Positions 36,601 to 48,049 are shown, counted from the first letter of the stretch. The stretch is DNA of 64,000 bases from Dryococelus australis (GCA_029891345.1 CM057002.1:64808590-64872589); one strand, 5' to 3'. The notes: generated by a model from the letters alone, not told the origin. A program made the numbers and translations.

Positions 36601-38469
36601 TAAAGTACTGTTTGCAAAATGTCCATAAAATCTTTATCGCATTTATTTTGTTAACACACTTGAGAATTAAAGTATTCACTTCGGGAATGTGGTTTGTTAG
36701 AATGCGCACATTCTAGACTATCCATTTTTAAATTCCTTCCTCACGGCAGTTAATAATTTAAGTACGCACCAAACGAAGAACTCTTAGTAATGTTGGCAAT
36801 GAAATGTTTTCATGATTCAAAGTATTTTTAACATTGTATACCGTAAACTAGTGAGAAGTTGAATTACATCGTATCTGTGCTATAGACAGCAGCATTATAA
36901 AATTGTGTAACAGTATTAAAATTGCGTCTTTAAGAATTCCACATTACATATTCATCAACACGGGGATACCTGAGGATATATTCATACAATATTAATTTTT
37001 ACATGCAATGGAATGATAGCCTACAAAATACGTTGAAAACATAAACTGAGAATATTTTTCAGAAGTGACTAATAAACCGCGAAAGTAAATTAAGTGATTG
37101 CTTGGTGTTCGCTAACCAACATTTAATAAAACTTTGGGATGTAATGTTACCAAAATTTCTGGGGCAGTTGCAAACGAAGAGGAAATACTAGAAACTCGAC
37201 GGGTATCGAGAAGAGCGTGATTGACGTCAGGACTTCATACGTACGTTTCGTAATCGTCTTTTTCTGTCCTCGTTCTTCATCTTGTCGTTTCGTACTCACA
37301 TTTAATTGATTTCCTATCGTTACCCCTAAGATTATTGAACATAAACCGTATCACGCATATCTACTGATCAAAGAACTCCAAAATATCCGAAACTATACAG
37401 ACGCAAGTATTGGATTCGCAAATTATTTCTGGCGTGAAAATAATATTCACAACCACGCAGAGTGCGTGAAATTTGAATGCGTGACATATAGGCATACACG
37501 ATGTGGTGGAACTTCTCCACTCCAACATTCACCACAACTTCTCATATTAACCTTTCCTATATCCCACCTTCCTACACATACACAGTAATAAGGGGGAACT
37601 AAATGATGGAAGCATTTCTTCCAAAAACAAAAAACAAAAGGAGAAGAAGGTCACTTGACTTCTTATTAGCCTTACCAGGTTGGTATAGGGCCTACGTATA
37701 AAAGAAAATAACATTGATATAACTTTATTTGGTATATTTTGGTATTAAATTTTCTTTTTGTCCGAAATGCCATTTTATAATGTTAATACAGCAACGATTG
37801 AACTAATATTCAAATGTATATATAATACTATAAAACATCCTACTTGCTTCAACAGTGTGCATTTAAACAATCGCATAAAACTTTCACATTTATCATTTCA
37901 TAAGATTACGCAGGCTTTAGACAAGAGGCACTCCAGAGAAAAACCACATTTAAAACTCAGTCCTTCACAATCTTCCATCCATCGCACATCCCCTTGATCA
38001 CAGCATCCCATCATGTGTAGAGCCTTGTGTACTCCCCTCGCCTGGCACCTGAAGGAGTAGGTAGAGCTCACTGATGTTGAGTTAAGCATCCATACAACAG
38101 TCGTGAATACAAGTGTTCTCCCCTCACCTGACACTTAAGGCAGTAGTGATTCACTGATGGGCCACACTCACTAATAAGTACAGAGCCAGGGACACACTCA
38201 CCACCATGTACATTGCGATGCCGGTAGTGCCCGACTGATGCACAACTCTCACACTCCTTTTTACTCCGACCACAAAAAGCCTATCGTCTCAGCAATTCTA
38301 CATTGCACAATTTCTTTCGTGTACCAGAACCGCCCTGACCTACTACACTCCCGAGCAATCGTTTATCTCACAACATTCCTTCGAGCCCCTTTCTTCAGAA
38401 GAGCATACAAGTCATTACCACAAAACTCTTGTAAATATTTCCTGAAGGTAACTGCCAGTTGCATGACTA
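33611..38469. other. Repeat-poor AT-rich stretch
   Basis: About 4.9 kb with no recognised mobile element or gene. A GAGAGGGAGGAGAATCGGTGAGT string at about 33733 superficially resembles an exon/intron border, but no reading frame supports it. Two diverged copies of a TCCCCTC(G/A)CCTG(G/A)CAC block occur at 38033 and 38119. Confidence 0.4.
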
Positions 38470-38995
38470 ATGCCCAGCTGCACCATCGTGGTTCGAAACT
38501 CGATCCGTGATCGGATCTAAGATCGACACAGAAAACAGTTACACCATTCGAATTCAGAGCTGGACTGGAGATCGAGATGAAGTTCATTTCGAACCGCTGA
38601 AATTAGCGGTACGAAATCTCGATCCGAGATCAGCAGCCATCGTCAACAAATGTAGTTTTAAAATACGCCAACATATAGAACTACGTTTGATTGTTTTCAT
38701 GGGAAATTAAAACAACATTATACGCACTTGAATATTATTCAGTAAAATTCGTACAACAATAATTCACTTTACACCTACTTCCATGACGTCATATATTACG
38801 AACCATATGCACAATTTGTCTCATACTTAATCTCGATCTCTCACACTGGAACCAAATTCGACGAATCGAAGATCAAAAATTGTGAAATTTCGTTGGTGCA
38901 ACACTTTACGTTGGAACTAAGGTCAAATTGGATCCTGGTTTGGAACTAGGATCTTTCGATCTCGGATCGGGGATGATGTTGGTGCAACCGGGCAT
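38470..38995. mobile_element. TIR element N (GGTTGCACCA-type ends)
   Basis: Left TGCCCAGCTGCACCATC and the reverse complement of the right TGCCCGGTTGCACCAACATC pair well. Both ends are followed by GATCCGAGATC-type words in inverted order. Inside, 38588-38619 forms a short hairpin around ACCGCTGAAATTAGCGGT. It is non-coding, about 526 bp. Ends of the type GGTTGCACCA are common in insect MITEs, from memory. Confidence 0.6.
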
Positions 38996-39300
38996 GAGTT
39001 CCAATTCCATTCAGAAAAGTTAAACAGCTACGTTTATATTTATCTCTAGTAGTAGATTATCTCGCTCTCCACAGCATAGGGTGGCATCAATTATGGTAAC
39101 ACGAAGCGTGACATCTCGCTGACAATGTCGACCCGCAGTATCTGGGTCGACGACGTCTCCCTCCAGCGCAAATAGGTGTTTTTTTTCGTCGCGGAAAGTG
39201 TGTCTGCCCTCTAATTTATTTCTCCCCTGGCAAGCCCCAAAATCCCGCTACGCCAGTGTGAGCCCCTTCAAAGTCCTTTGAGCACTCCAGCATGCGTGTA

Positions 39301-39726
39301 AAGGCTGTTCACGATAAAGTGAGCACTTTAGAAATGAACCTTAAAAATAATTCGCTACCCCTGCATACATATATTTTAATGGGCGCACTGGGTGATATTC
39401 GCCCAGTAAAGTTGGCAACGATGGATGGAAAGTAGTTCTATATTTTAACGTCAAATAAAAAGGATTAGGTAAACATTTGCGATAGATTAAAATTATCTCC
39501 TTCGCTTTCTGTTATTTTTTAATGCACAGAAGTGTAAAAATGAGCAGATCTGTGAAGTATTTCCTTTTCTAATAACTTCAGTTTCACTTGACCGACGCAC
39601 GAACAAAGTGACGAGACCCATGGCAATGTTAATTTTACATAAGGCGGAGGAACACACAATGTGCATGCAACTAAGCTTAGATCTTGAGCAGGGCTTTCAA
39701 AAGTGCACATTTTACCTTGAACAGCA
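39301..39726. mobile_element. MITE family A, full length
   Basis: AAGGCTGTTCACGATAAAGT after TA, ending TTACCTTGAACAGCA before TA. The complete A body is present, including AAGGCGGAGGAACACACAAT. Confidence 0.85.
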
Positions 39727-39956
39727 TAGTAACTAATAACGTTGGAGAATTGGATGCGTCTCATGGCAAGAACTATACGTCTTACATCGCAATTCCTATG
39801 TTAAAAATGGGCGCATACATCGCGACTATAGCAGGGTTGTCTGATGCCGTGGCCGCAATTGCAGTCATGAACACACCCCGACAGAAAAAGGGCCTCTTTG
39901 GAAGGGCACAGATAATCAACGCCAAGCGGAGAGGGCACTGGGAAAATCTGTGCGAC

Positions 39957-40305
39957 TAACTTCGGGAGGTGATTCTTCATAAAAAAGTAAAAGGAAAACA
40001 TATGTAACACTTTATACGTAAACCGAATATAAAGTGAGGTATGATCCCTTAAAAAACGAGGATTTAAGCCGTATCTATATGTGCAAAATATCGGTAACGA
40101 AACCAAATACAATGACAACTCTCAGATCATTATTGTATGTTATTGGGACCTTCAACTTAAGAGCCTATATTTTGCACAAATACAGCTTAAAATGTAGTTT
40201 TTTTTTTTAAGGACTTAAACCTCCCTTAATATTCGGTTTAGGTATAAAGTGCATCATATGTTTTCCTTTTACTTTTTCATGAAGAATCACCTCCCGAAAT
40301 TTGTC
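39957..40305. mobile_element. Foldback element L, ~165-bp arms
   Basis: The left arm begins TTCGGGAGGTGATTCTTCAT, and the right arm (40145-40305) is its reverse complement ending ATGAAGAATCACCTCCCGAA. Matching continues through GTAAAAGGAAAACATATG and CACTTTATAC / GTATAAAGTG to the centre near 40130. Non-coding. Confidence 0.85.
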
Positions 40306-40317
40306 TGTCTAATTGAG

Positions 40318-41082
<765 letters not shown>

Positions 41083-41240
41083 AGTGAGTGAGTGAAGAGA
41101 TTTTGGCGCCTCTAAACAGCGAGGTCTTGAGAGCTGATGAGGGTGATTGAAGTCAATATAGAGCGGCGCCGGAATGAAGGGGTTGGGGAAACGCGGAGAT
41201 CAACGGCACCTTCTTGCACGATTCCCACTTGCGAAATAGT
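41083..41240 (-). mobile_element. SINE family S, 5'-truncated
   Basis: Only the 3' half is present: GTGAGTGAGTGAAGAG and AGCGAGGTCTTGAGAGC match the SINE at 48050, then GGCGCCGGAATGAAGGGGTT and CACGATTCCCACTTGCG. It stops before the box B and box A region. Confidence 0.75.
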
Positions 41241-42100
41241 ACGTAGTGTGAGAGATATCTCGCGGGGCTCGGGCTGCCATTCCAAGCTCCATCCCAAGGT
41301 ACAATATACATGATGTAAATTAATAAGCGTTTCAAATGAATAGGTGTGCCACATGAGATGAAATGGGTCACATTTCATTCAGGTATCCATGTCCGGAAAT
41401 GCCTTCTTATACACAAACTGGCGATTATAGAGTGCAAGGGTGGCATAATGTACTAAGAAATACGCATGTGAATCAGTACTGTAAAAAGATGTATTACACT
41501 TAGAGAGAGAACAGCAGCTGTTCAGAATTGTTTCCTCCGCGTCTGATGCATACTCTGCAGCGCCGCAGCATGTTGCGGAGCACATAATTGAAGATGGCCG
41601 GCGTGTTGTTTATGGTTTCGAATGCTGCACGAAACCTAGTCTAAAGTTTATCTCTTCTCTGGTATTCACAGGAGTGTCATACGCCAGTGTTTTTACGTGG
41701 CTCCAAAGGCGTTAGGTCGGGGTAGCGGGGTGGCCAGACAATGGGACCTCCTACTGTACGTCAAATGGGCAAGTGCAGAACAACCTTCAACCTACACATG
41801 TAATGCCCGTATATGCAGCTATACTGCTCGATTGCCACCTGGTTAACGACTAACCTTGCACACGGTTATCGCCTTGTTTTGGTATAAGGAGGCATTTTCC
41901 GGCATGGGTATCTTAATAAAGTATGTTCCATTTCATCTAATATACCACCCCTTTTAATTTTGTAACACTTATTCATTGACATTCTGTATATACGTGCCTG
42001 ACAGCCCTTTTCCCCACCAGTGAAGCCTACGCCAAGATACACTTAGGAAAAATATGAGGACAGCCGAGATGAATCCAGAACAATGTAAATATTAAACATT
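41241..42100. other. Unrecognised sequence
   Basis: No recognised repeat or coding motif. The phrase GGTCGGGGTAGCGGGGTGGCCAG near 41707 may derive from a decayed transposon, but I could not assign it. Confidence 0.35.
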
Positions 42101-42238
42101 ATAGCGACCCGCCCATCCTCGCTTGGGAGCGATTTAGAAATATGGCGTTGTTTAGGTTTACAGCAAGTATACACAATGTTCCGCGATTCGACCGACATAC
42201 TTTGGCAGTGTATTCTACAGCTCATTGGCAACAAAACA

Positions 42239-43338
42239 TTCATATGGCTGCGACGCGTTGCATCATGGAGCGCTGCAACTGCATGCGAGGTAGGTCTGCG
42301 TGTAACTGATCGGCGGCGTTGGTAAGCACCTGCTGTAACCGAGCACGTGTGTCCGGCCGCGGTCCATCGCACACCCGATTCTTCAGGCAGCCCCACACGA
42401 AGAAGGCCAGAGGGGAGAGGTCCGGAGAACTCGTCGGCCACGATACCGGCCCACCCCGTCCAATCCAGCGGAGTGGAAATGCAGTATTCAGCTATGTTGT
42501 AACAGTCCTTCTGAAGCGTGGAGGAGCCCCATGCTGCTGTAGCCACATCCGCCGGCGAACCTCTAACGGCACATCGTTCAATAACACGGGGAGGGTGTTG
42601 ACCAGAAACTTCCTGTAGACGTGAGCAGTAACACACTTCCAGCGAAGTAATGTGGGCCGACGAGCCGTGAGCCAAGCACACCGCACCACACGTTGACTGA
42701 AAACCTTTCCTGGAGATTGGTTTCCGTGACACCGTGCGGATTGGCGTGTGTCCACGTGTTCACATTGCGGCTCTTGGTGAGGCCCTGACGCGCGAAAGTT
42801 GCCTCGTCGGAGAACAGAATGAGGGGCAGTGTGTCCTCGTGTTCCTGTAGCCAGGCGCAAAACTGCAGACGGGGTGCGTGATCCTGGGGCCGCAGGTGTT
42901 GCACTGTTTCCGGAGGTAGGGTTGCTGGCCGTCGGCGCTCAATATCCGCCACACCTGTGTTTGCGACACCACTGCCGTCTGTGCAATCGTACGTACGCTG
43001 GTATGTGGTGCTTCCGCGATCTCGTCCAGTACAGCCACGTCATGCCAGCGATACTCCCGCTCCTGTGTTCGTCGCGGGCAGGCTCTTGTCTCCCTCCAAC
43101 ACTGGTACGCTTTGGCGAACGTCGTATGAAGCGACGCTCGGCGGGCGATACTCCACCGCCATCACAGAATCCGTACATCTATACCATGTCCGCGTACTCT
43201 GCTCGGGTAATCAGACTTGGCATGGTGCGTCGTATGATGCGGCGCTCGGCGGGCGATACTCCACCGCCGTCACAGAATCCGTACACCTATACCATGTCCG
43301 CGTACTCTGCTCGGGTAATCAGACATGGCATGGTGCGT
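42239..43338 (-). pseudogene. mariner/IS630-type transposase pseudogene
   Basis: The enzyme would cut and paste the element with a D,D,D active site. Visible on the minus strand in order: N-terminal YADMV...YGFCDG and TTFAKAYQCWRETRA (DNA-binding region), VLDEIAEAPHTSVRTIAQ, LILFSDEATF with the first catalytic Asp, NTWTHANPH, FSVNVWCGVLG, MWLQQHGAPPRF, and SPDLSPLAFFVWG with the third Asp. The second Asp, usually in an HDGAPPHF-type motif, reads QHGAPP, so it has become His. Other breaks: TAG in the N-terminus, frameshifts near 42900 and 42640, TAG near 42490, and a 108-bp in-frame duplication of the N-terminus. The terminal stop TGA is at 42239-42241. Confidence 0.85.
43123..43338 (-). repeat. 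108-bp in-frame tandem duplication in transposase N-terminus
   Basis: Copies 43123-43230 and 43231-43338 differ by only a few bases. The period is 36 codons, so the frame is kept. Both copies carry the same TAG in place of the codon after YADMV. Confidence 0.9.
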
Positions 43339-43542
43339 CTCCTCGCCTCGTAACACCAACATTGACAGGCCATGCCGGCCTCCCGACACTGTGGCCTGCG
43401 TGTGATTTAATGGACACTTTGTCAACTGCGTGTGTGTGTCTTTCACCTGTCCTGTCAACACAGCAATGGACGGTTTTTCCACTGTATCTGCCTGTGATCC
43501 TTGCACGTCCGTCCCTGTAGCTCGATACTGGAGCTGCGTAGC

Positions 43543-43545
<3 letters not shown>

Positions 43546-43624
<79 letters not shown>
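43546..43624. repeat. (TA)n microsatellite inside the mariner
   Basis: About 40 uninterrupted TA units next to the 5' TIR of the mariner. It generates long IY-repeat frames on both strands that are artefacts. Confidence 0.95.
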
Positions 43625-43625
<1 letters not shown>

Positions 43626-44209
43626 GACTTTTTTTGTTGGCCATGAGCTGTAGAATCCACTGCCGATGTATGTCAGTCGAATCGCGGAACATCGTGTATA
43701 TACTAAATGCTTAAGGTTACTTACATAAGAATAATACTGTGTTGTTCAAAAAGTCTTCGTAAGTGAACCCCTATTTTTAAGCAAATATAAAAATATGAAA
43801 ATGGTTACTGTGGGTCATTCTTAGATGATAAACATATGGTGTTGGGGACTTTTTGGTAGACATTTTTGAGTTCTACAATTCTGTAGTGCATTAATTTGGT
43901 GTATATCTTATGGTATAGTCAGCGTAAGCCATGGAAGCGTACGTAAAACGGCTATTTCCGACTTCTACTATCCTCGTATTAAATATTAATGAATTATACA
44001 CGTGAACCTTCCTCAAGAAATTCTCTAGATGATGGTGATAAACGTATCGAAATCCATCAAGTAGTTTAGAAGCCTTAGCCAAATACACAAAAAACACGCG
44101 GCCAGGCTACTTTGTTTTATACTATGTATAGATTCTCTGCCAAAACATATTACGCACTATCCATCCTTTAAGTGATGCCCATCTTTTTTTAAACAACCTG
44201 ATACGCCTA

Positions 44210-45199
44210 CACTCTAAATCGGAATCAGTTATTTTTTTAGTGATTGTCAGTTGAAACTGCACCATCCGAAATCGGTAAAAAAAATATCACTAATTCATCA
44301 GTTAAAAGAAATCTTCTAAATCAGGCAGTAAAAAACTAGTTATTTATAGTTGGTTAATGCAAGTACATGACTTTGCAAAGTTCGAAAATCAATCTATTTT
44401 AGTTTAGTTCGGATTCTGTTCTTTAAAAGATAAGTATGGTGGTTTCAATGTACGAGATCATCAATGTTAATTAGTGCCCGTCATTTTACAATGCAACGAG
44501 ACACACAGGTTTAAACTGTTATTTTTAGTGGCAGATAGATGAGTGATCATTTTACTGGCTCGATAGTGGGGTGATTCAATAAGAAAGGTGAATTTACACC
44601 AACAAAAGTTGCATTGTAAAATGGCAGATACATATACAACACAGACAACACCGTTAAAACCACTATATTTCTCTTTTAAAGCACACAATCTGAACTAAAC
44701 TTAATTTAGAATGACTGTCGAGCCTTACAAAGACATGTAAATACGTACGCATAATATGTGTATATTTCGACAATATGAAGTACTTACACATTACTAAACC
44801 GTTCGCCATTGTAAGTTTCTGTTACTAGGCAAATACAAAACCGTTTCTCTCAGTGACAAAGTAGCAGAGTTGGTAGAACGTCAGCCAAAAGAAACAAAAA
44901 AAATGTGTTGCTTTCTGGGGTGGCAGTTCGATACCAACCACTTCCAAAATTTCCTTGTGCATGTGATAATTTGGTTTTGCGACAAAATAATTGTACTTAA
45001 TTTATTTCAAACCATAATGGGCCGTTTTTAATCCTTGTGCTTTTTATTAATCGACTATAAATAACTGATTTCCTACTGTTTGTTTTAGTGGATTTCATTT
45101 AACTGAAGAGATTAGTAGCTTTTTTTATACTGATTCCGGATGGAACAGTTTCAAACCGACAATTAGTAAAAAAAAAATAACTGATTCCGATTTAGAGGG
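44210..45199. mobile_element. Family E long-TIR element with tRNA-like core
   Basis: Left terminus CACTCTAAATCGGAATCAGT; right terminus ACTGATTCCGATTTAGAGGG, flanked by TA on both sides. Inverted similarity extends about 150 bp (44210-44360 against 45047-45199), including TTATTTATAGT(T/C)G(G/A)TTAAT at the inner edges. The interior holds a tRNA-like segment at 44862-44935 and no coding region. It is about 990 bp and is assigned to the CACTnTAAA-ended group. Confidence 0.8.
44862..44935 (+). other. tRNA-like segment inside family E
   Basis: GTAGCAGAGTTGGTAGAACG matches the box A consensus TRGCNNAGYNGG exactly. CAGTTCGATACCAACC fits box B at 9 of 11 positions. The middle is A-rich and lacks a normal anticodon arm, so it is not called a functional tRNA. 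Confidence 0.55.
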
Positions 45200-45322
45200 T
45201 ATATATGAATAATTAGATACTTTTATCTTCGCAATCTTAACAAGTGATGGCAGTAATAGCAGACAATGAGTGACCCTCCTCCTCACCCTAAAAAACAAGA
45301 AATATAAATAACTTACCTAATA

Positions 45323-45685
45323 TCTATACTAATATCATAAAGAGATAATGTGAGTTTGTTTATTTGCTTATATGTTTCGGGTAGTCTGAGCAACTGCATG
45401 GCATAATCTTACCATTTTTTCACTATTAGGAAACTACGTTCTTCCAGATGGATATGGGCTATGTTAAAATTTAAAAAATCCTTGAGAAATTTTAAATGTC
45501 TATACCAAGTCAGAGAAAAATGAGCATCTTGGTTGCTTTCTAAGTATACGCTAACAAAACCATTATTCGCAGGTAATCACGGGTAGTCACAGGTAATCAC
45601 GGGTAGTCACAGGTAATCACGGGTAGTCGCAGTATATATTTGAATAACTCCGTAACACCTGAGCGAAGCGATGGCGAGTTGTTAG
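45323..45685 (+). mobile_element. Compact non-autonomous Helitron-like element
   Basis: Starts TCTATACTAATATCATAAAG with A before it, and ends GCGAAGCGATGGCGAGTTGT then TAG, with T after it. Insertion between A and T and the absence of TIRs fit Helitrons. The 5' CTATACTAATATnATAAAG and 3' GAGCGAAGC...G words are typical of insect Helitron repeats in my memory. It contains a 20-bp minisatellite. Confidence 0.75.
45571..45630. repeat. 20-bp minisatellite, 3 copies, in Helitron-like element
   Basis: AGGTAATCACGGGTAGTCAC repeats at 45571, 45591 and 45611. The last unit has one change (GTCGC). Confidence 0.95.
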
Positions 45686-46739
45686 TTCTACTATGAACCT
45701 ATTTTAGAAGAATATAGGCCTATCTGTACTGGAAGTTTAAGCCGGAATTAATAGACCAGTATCAAGTTATTTTTAATTTAACATTATTCGTTTTGCTCTA
45801 CATTAAAAAAAATTCTTTACCTTAAAAATGTGTTTGTTTTCTAAGAGAATTATTGTCTTTAATCTCCAATAACTGAAAAGTGTATTTTGGCCACAAACAA
45901 TATTTGATGTGGTATGCTCTGCAATGCATTTAAAATAGTTAACCAACAAGATATAAGCATAACCCTGACATATGCAAAGGCGAGATTGTGTTACATAGAA
46001 AATAAAATTTCTTTCCTGGATGTATGGCTGTGAAGTTGTTTATGAAAACATGTTTGGTAGACAAAAACTTGTAGGGACCGCAGGCAGATGAAAGCTACAA
46101 ATCGAACTAGAGATTCACGACCGAGAGTTGTGTAATATCCTTCACGCCGGCGTGTCATTTCTTGTTACCGTCGCATAAAGAAGGGAGATGTAATCACTAA
46201 GGCACGCGGGGGATGTTTTCTCGCCACCCTGCCAACGCACCTTAAAATCTTTACGAGCTCCCGTCAAGTGGACCATATTTTATTCATCCACGCGCGCTTT
46301 CGCTACGCTATTTATTAGTCTGCTCTCGGGCTGAATGCAACCCCCCCCCCCCCCAACTTAATATTTTATGCATCTCTCCCTCCTCGCCACCCCATACTCT
46401 TCGCATTTTCCGGGACTCGCCATGTTTCACACCCGCGGGGAATCTCCGTCACTCAGATGAGATACTGCCCTCCCTCCCCCCTTCCCATCAAAGTATCACG
46501 CCAACCTTCCCCTTCCAAACCCAAGTCTCTCGGTTCTTTCCTAGAGTCAATTAGAGTACGCCGGCTGTTATGTAGTGGGAGTGGCCACATCTTTCACTGG
46601 CTGGAGTGCGCCCTCGACTATCCTCCTGGATAAATAAGCCCTTAACGAAGTGGGAACTTGGCTGCTGTGGAATTAATGAAACTTCAAACTAAACAAATTC
46701 GCAGCAAATTTTAAGACACAAATTTTCCTTCTATTATTC
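45686..46739. other. Unrecognised sequence with GC-rich patch
   Basis: A C tract lies at 46341-46354, and a pyrimidine-rich GC-rich patch at 46330-46660. No motif recognised. Confidence 0.4.
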
Positions 46740-47097
46740 CATCTTAGCCTAGAGTCGAAGGGTGCGCGAGTTCAATCCCGGCCATATGCGGACTTTTTTT
46801 TCTAGTTCTTAAATTACAATAAATGACACAGTATAAATAGTAAACTGTCATAAATATGTTTATTTCACGTATTTATTTGCCTACATTTAGTAAAAACAAT
46901 ATGTAATTCGTCACTGCAGTTCGTCATCCCTTATTCAATCAGTGAAATTGTTTCACGTCACTAATTAAATAAGTGACATTTTTTCACAGAAACAATAAGT
47001 GGTTTTCTACTGATTCTAAGTGGAGCCATTTTCAATGATAATAGTAGATTAATTTCACTGCGAATCAATAGTTCCCCACTGATTCGAATTTAGAGTG
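46740..47097. mobile_element. Family F fragment (CACT-ended) with box-B-like sequence
   Basis: The right end GATTCGAATTTAGAGTG is the reverse complement of a CACTCTAAATTCGAATC terminus, very like family E. Subterminal blocks GTGACATTTTTTCAC and AGTGGTTTTCTACTGATTC resemble E. At 46767-46781 CGAGTTCAATCCCGGCC fits box B (10 of 11). No matching left terminus was found, so the element is truncated. Confidence 0.5.
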
Positions 47098-47608
47098 CAC
47101 ATGATCCCAAGAAAAGGTTTTGCTTCTAACATAAGAACGTTTTGAACTACGTCTCAAAAATTCGACATTACATAAACGACTTGTGAGTCAACAAATAGGA
47201 ACAAGAAAATTTCGCTCGTTCAACGACACTTAACGGATCGTTCCAAAGTGATCCAACATATTCATGGCAAGACTGTAGCTCACTGGCTGCTGATATACAA
47301 AGGAATATTGTTCACTTCGGAAAGGAATGCTAAGGTGTTACTTTTCTGGCTGTTTTATATAACGCTGATAAGCATCATTTCAACGTTGCCATGGACCCCA
47401 TCTCTTTACGGTCCGATCGCTCGAAATCGTGAGAAGGTCAAGTACGTTAAACAGTTGCTAACATTGTCAATTCTTTCATGATGTGCATATAAAAAACATG
47501 AACGCAATTAAATGAATGCAGTAGGTACTGGTTTTAATGTTGCACTTTGAATACACTTTAAAAAATTAAAGTACTTTCTTTACATCGCTGCCAGTTTTCT
47601 TGGGAGTA

Positions 47609-47871
47609 CACTCCAAGAAATTATTCGCAAATTACCACATCACATAGTAAGAAACGGTGAATGGTAAGGTCATTTCCCACATATCGATTGTAGCGTTCCT
47701 ACATTTTCTCAGGAAACAGTCAAATCCGTATGGAAGTTCCCAACTTTTTATAGTAGAGACGCTAAACATTCCTATATCTGCAGCTTGATGTGTGGTAATA
47801 TTTCCATACAGTGTATAGGTTAAAAACTTCCATTTAAGTTTGAGAAGTTGACCAGAAAAATGTTTACAGTG
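47609..47871. mobile_element. Short CACT-ended element
   Basis: Left CACTCCAAGAAATTATT, right AAATGTTTACAGTG. Inverted subterminal similarity is weak. Dinucleotides TA (left) and CA (right) flank it. Assigned only by terminal resemblance to families D, E and H. Confidence 0.35.
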
Positions 47872-48049
47872 CACTCAAACTAGTTTGTTCTTCACAATAC
47901 ACGCAGTTAAAGGCAGGGGAAGTTTTCTGAGGTCTGTTTTAGAAGTAGTCAATTCAAGCAGCGGCCAGATAATAAATCTACGCTACGTTCACTGTGTGTG
48001 CTGAGTTCTCTATGCTCGCTGTTTCTACTGCACTGCGCGACTAGTCAGA

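Larger units (their letters stand above)
42170..43700 (-). mobile_element. mariner-type DNA transposon (dead), long TIRs
   Basis: Terminal inverted repeats of about 70-75 bp: left 42170-42238 and right 43626-43700 share GTTCCGCGATTCGAC, CGACATAC-type and ATTCTACAGCTCAT blocks in inverted order. TATA lies at both edges, and the empty site is visible in the other Helitron-like copy (ATAGTATATATACTTGCTG near 50282). A ~80-nt TA microsatellite lies just inside the right TIR. The transposase relic occupies 42239-43338 on the minus strand. Confidence 0.85.
42101..44132 (-). mobile_element. Helitron-like element interrupted by a mariner
   Basis: On the minus strand it starts at 44132 with TCTATACATAGTATAAAAC (flanking base A). 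It runs through AACTACTTGATGGATTTCGA and ATTTCTTGAGGAAGGTTCAC and ends near 42101 with AGCGAGGATGGGCGGGTCGC. The other copy at 49441-50368 matches both sides of the mariner at 42170-43700, so the mariner inserted into it. The 5'-TC start, the GCGAGG...GGGTCGCTA end and lack of terminal inverted repeats match non-autonomous insect Helitrons as I remember them. No Rep/helicase is encoded. Confidence 0.7.

Noticed and set aside
42829-43520. Plus-strand frames of 174 and 187 codons opposite the mariner
   Set aside because: They are antisense shadows of the transposase pseudogene; the minus strand carries the recognisable motifs.
43270-43714. Open frames of 94-140 codons rich in Ile-Tyr repeats
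   Set aside because: They translate the (TA)n microsatellite and mariner TIR; no protein is implied.
45571-45630. Possible CRISPR-like short repeats
   Set aside because: The 20-bp units are directly abutting with no spacers, inside a Helitron-like element in a eukaryotic genome.
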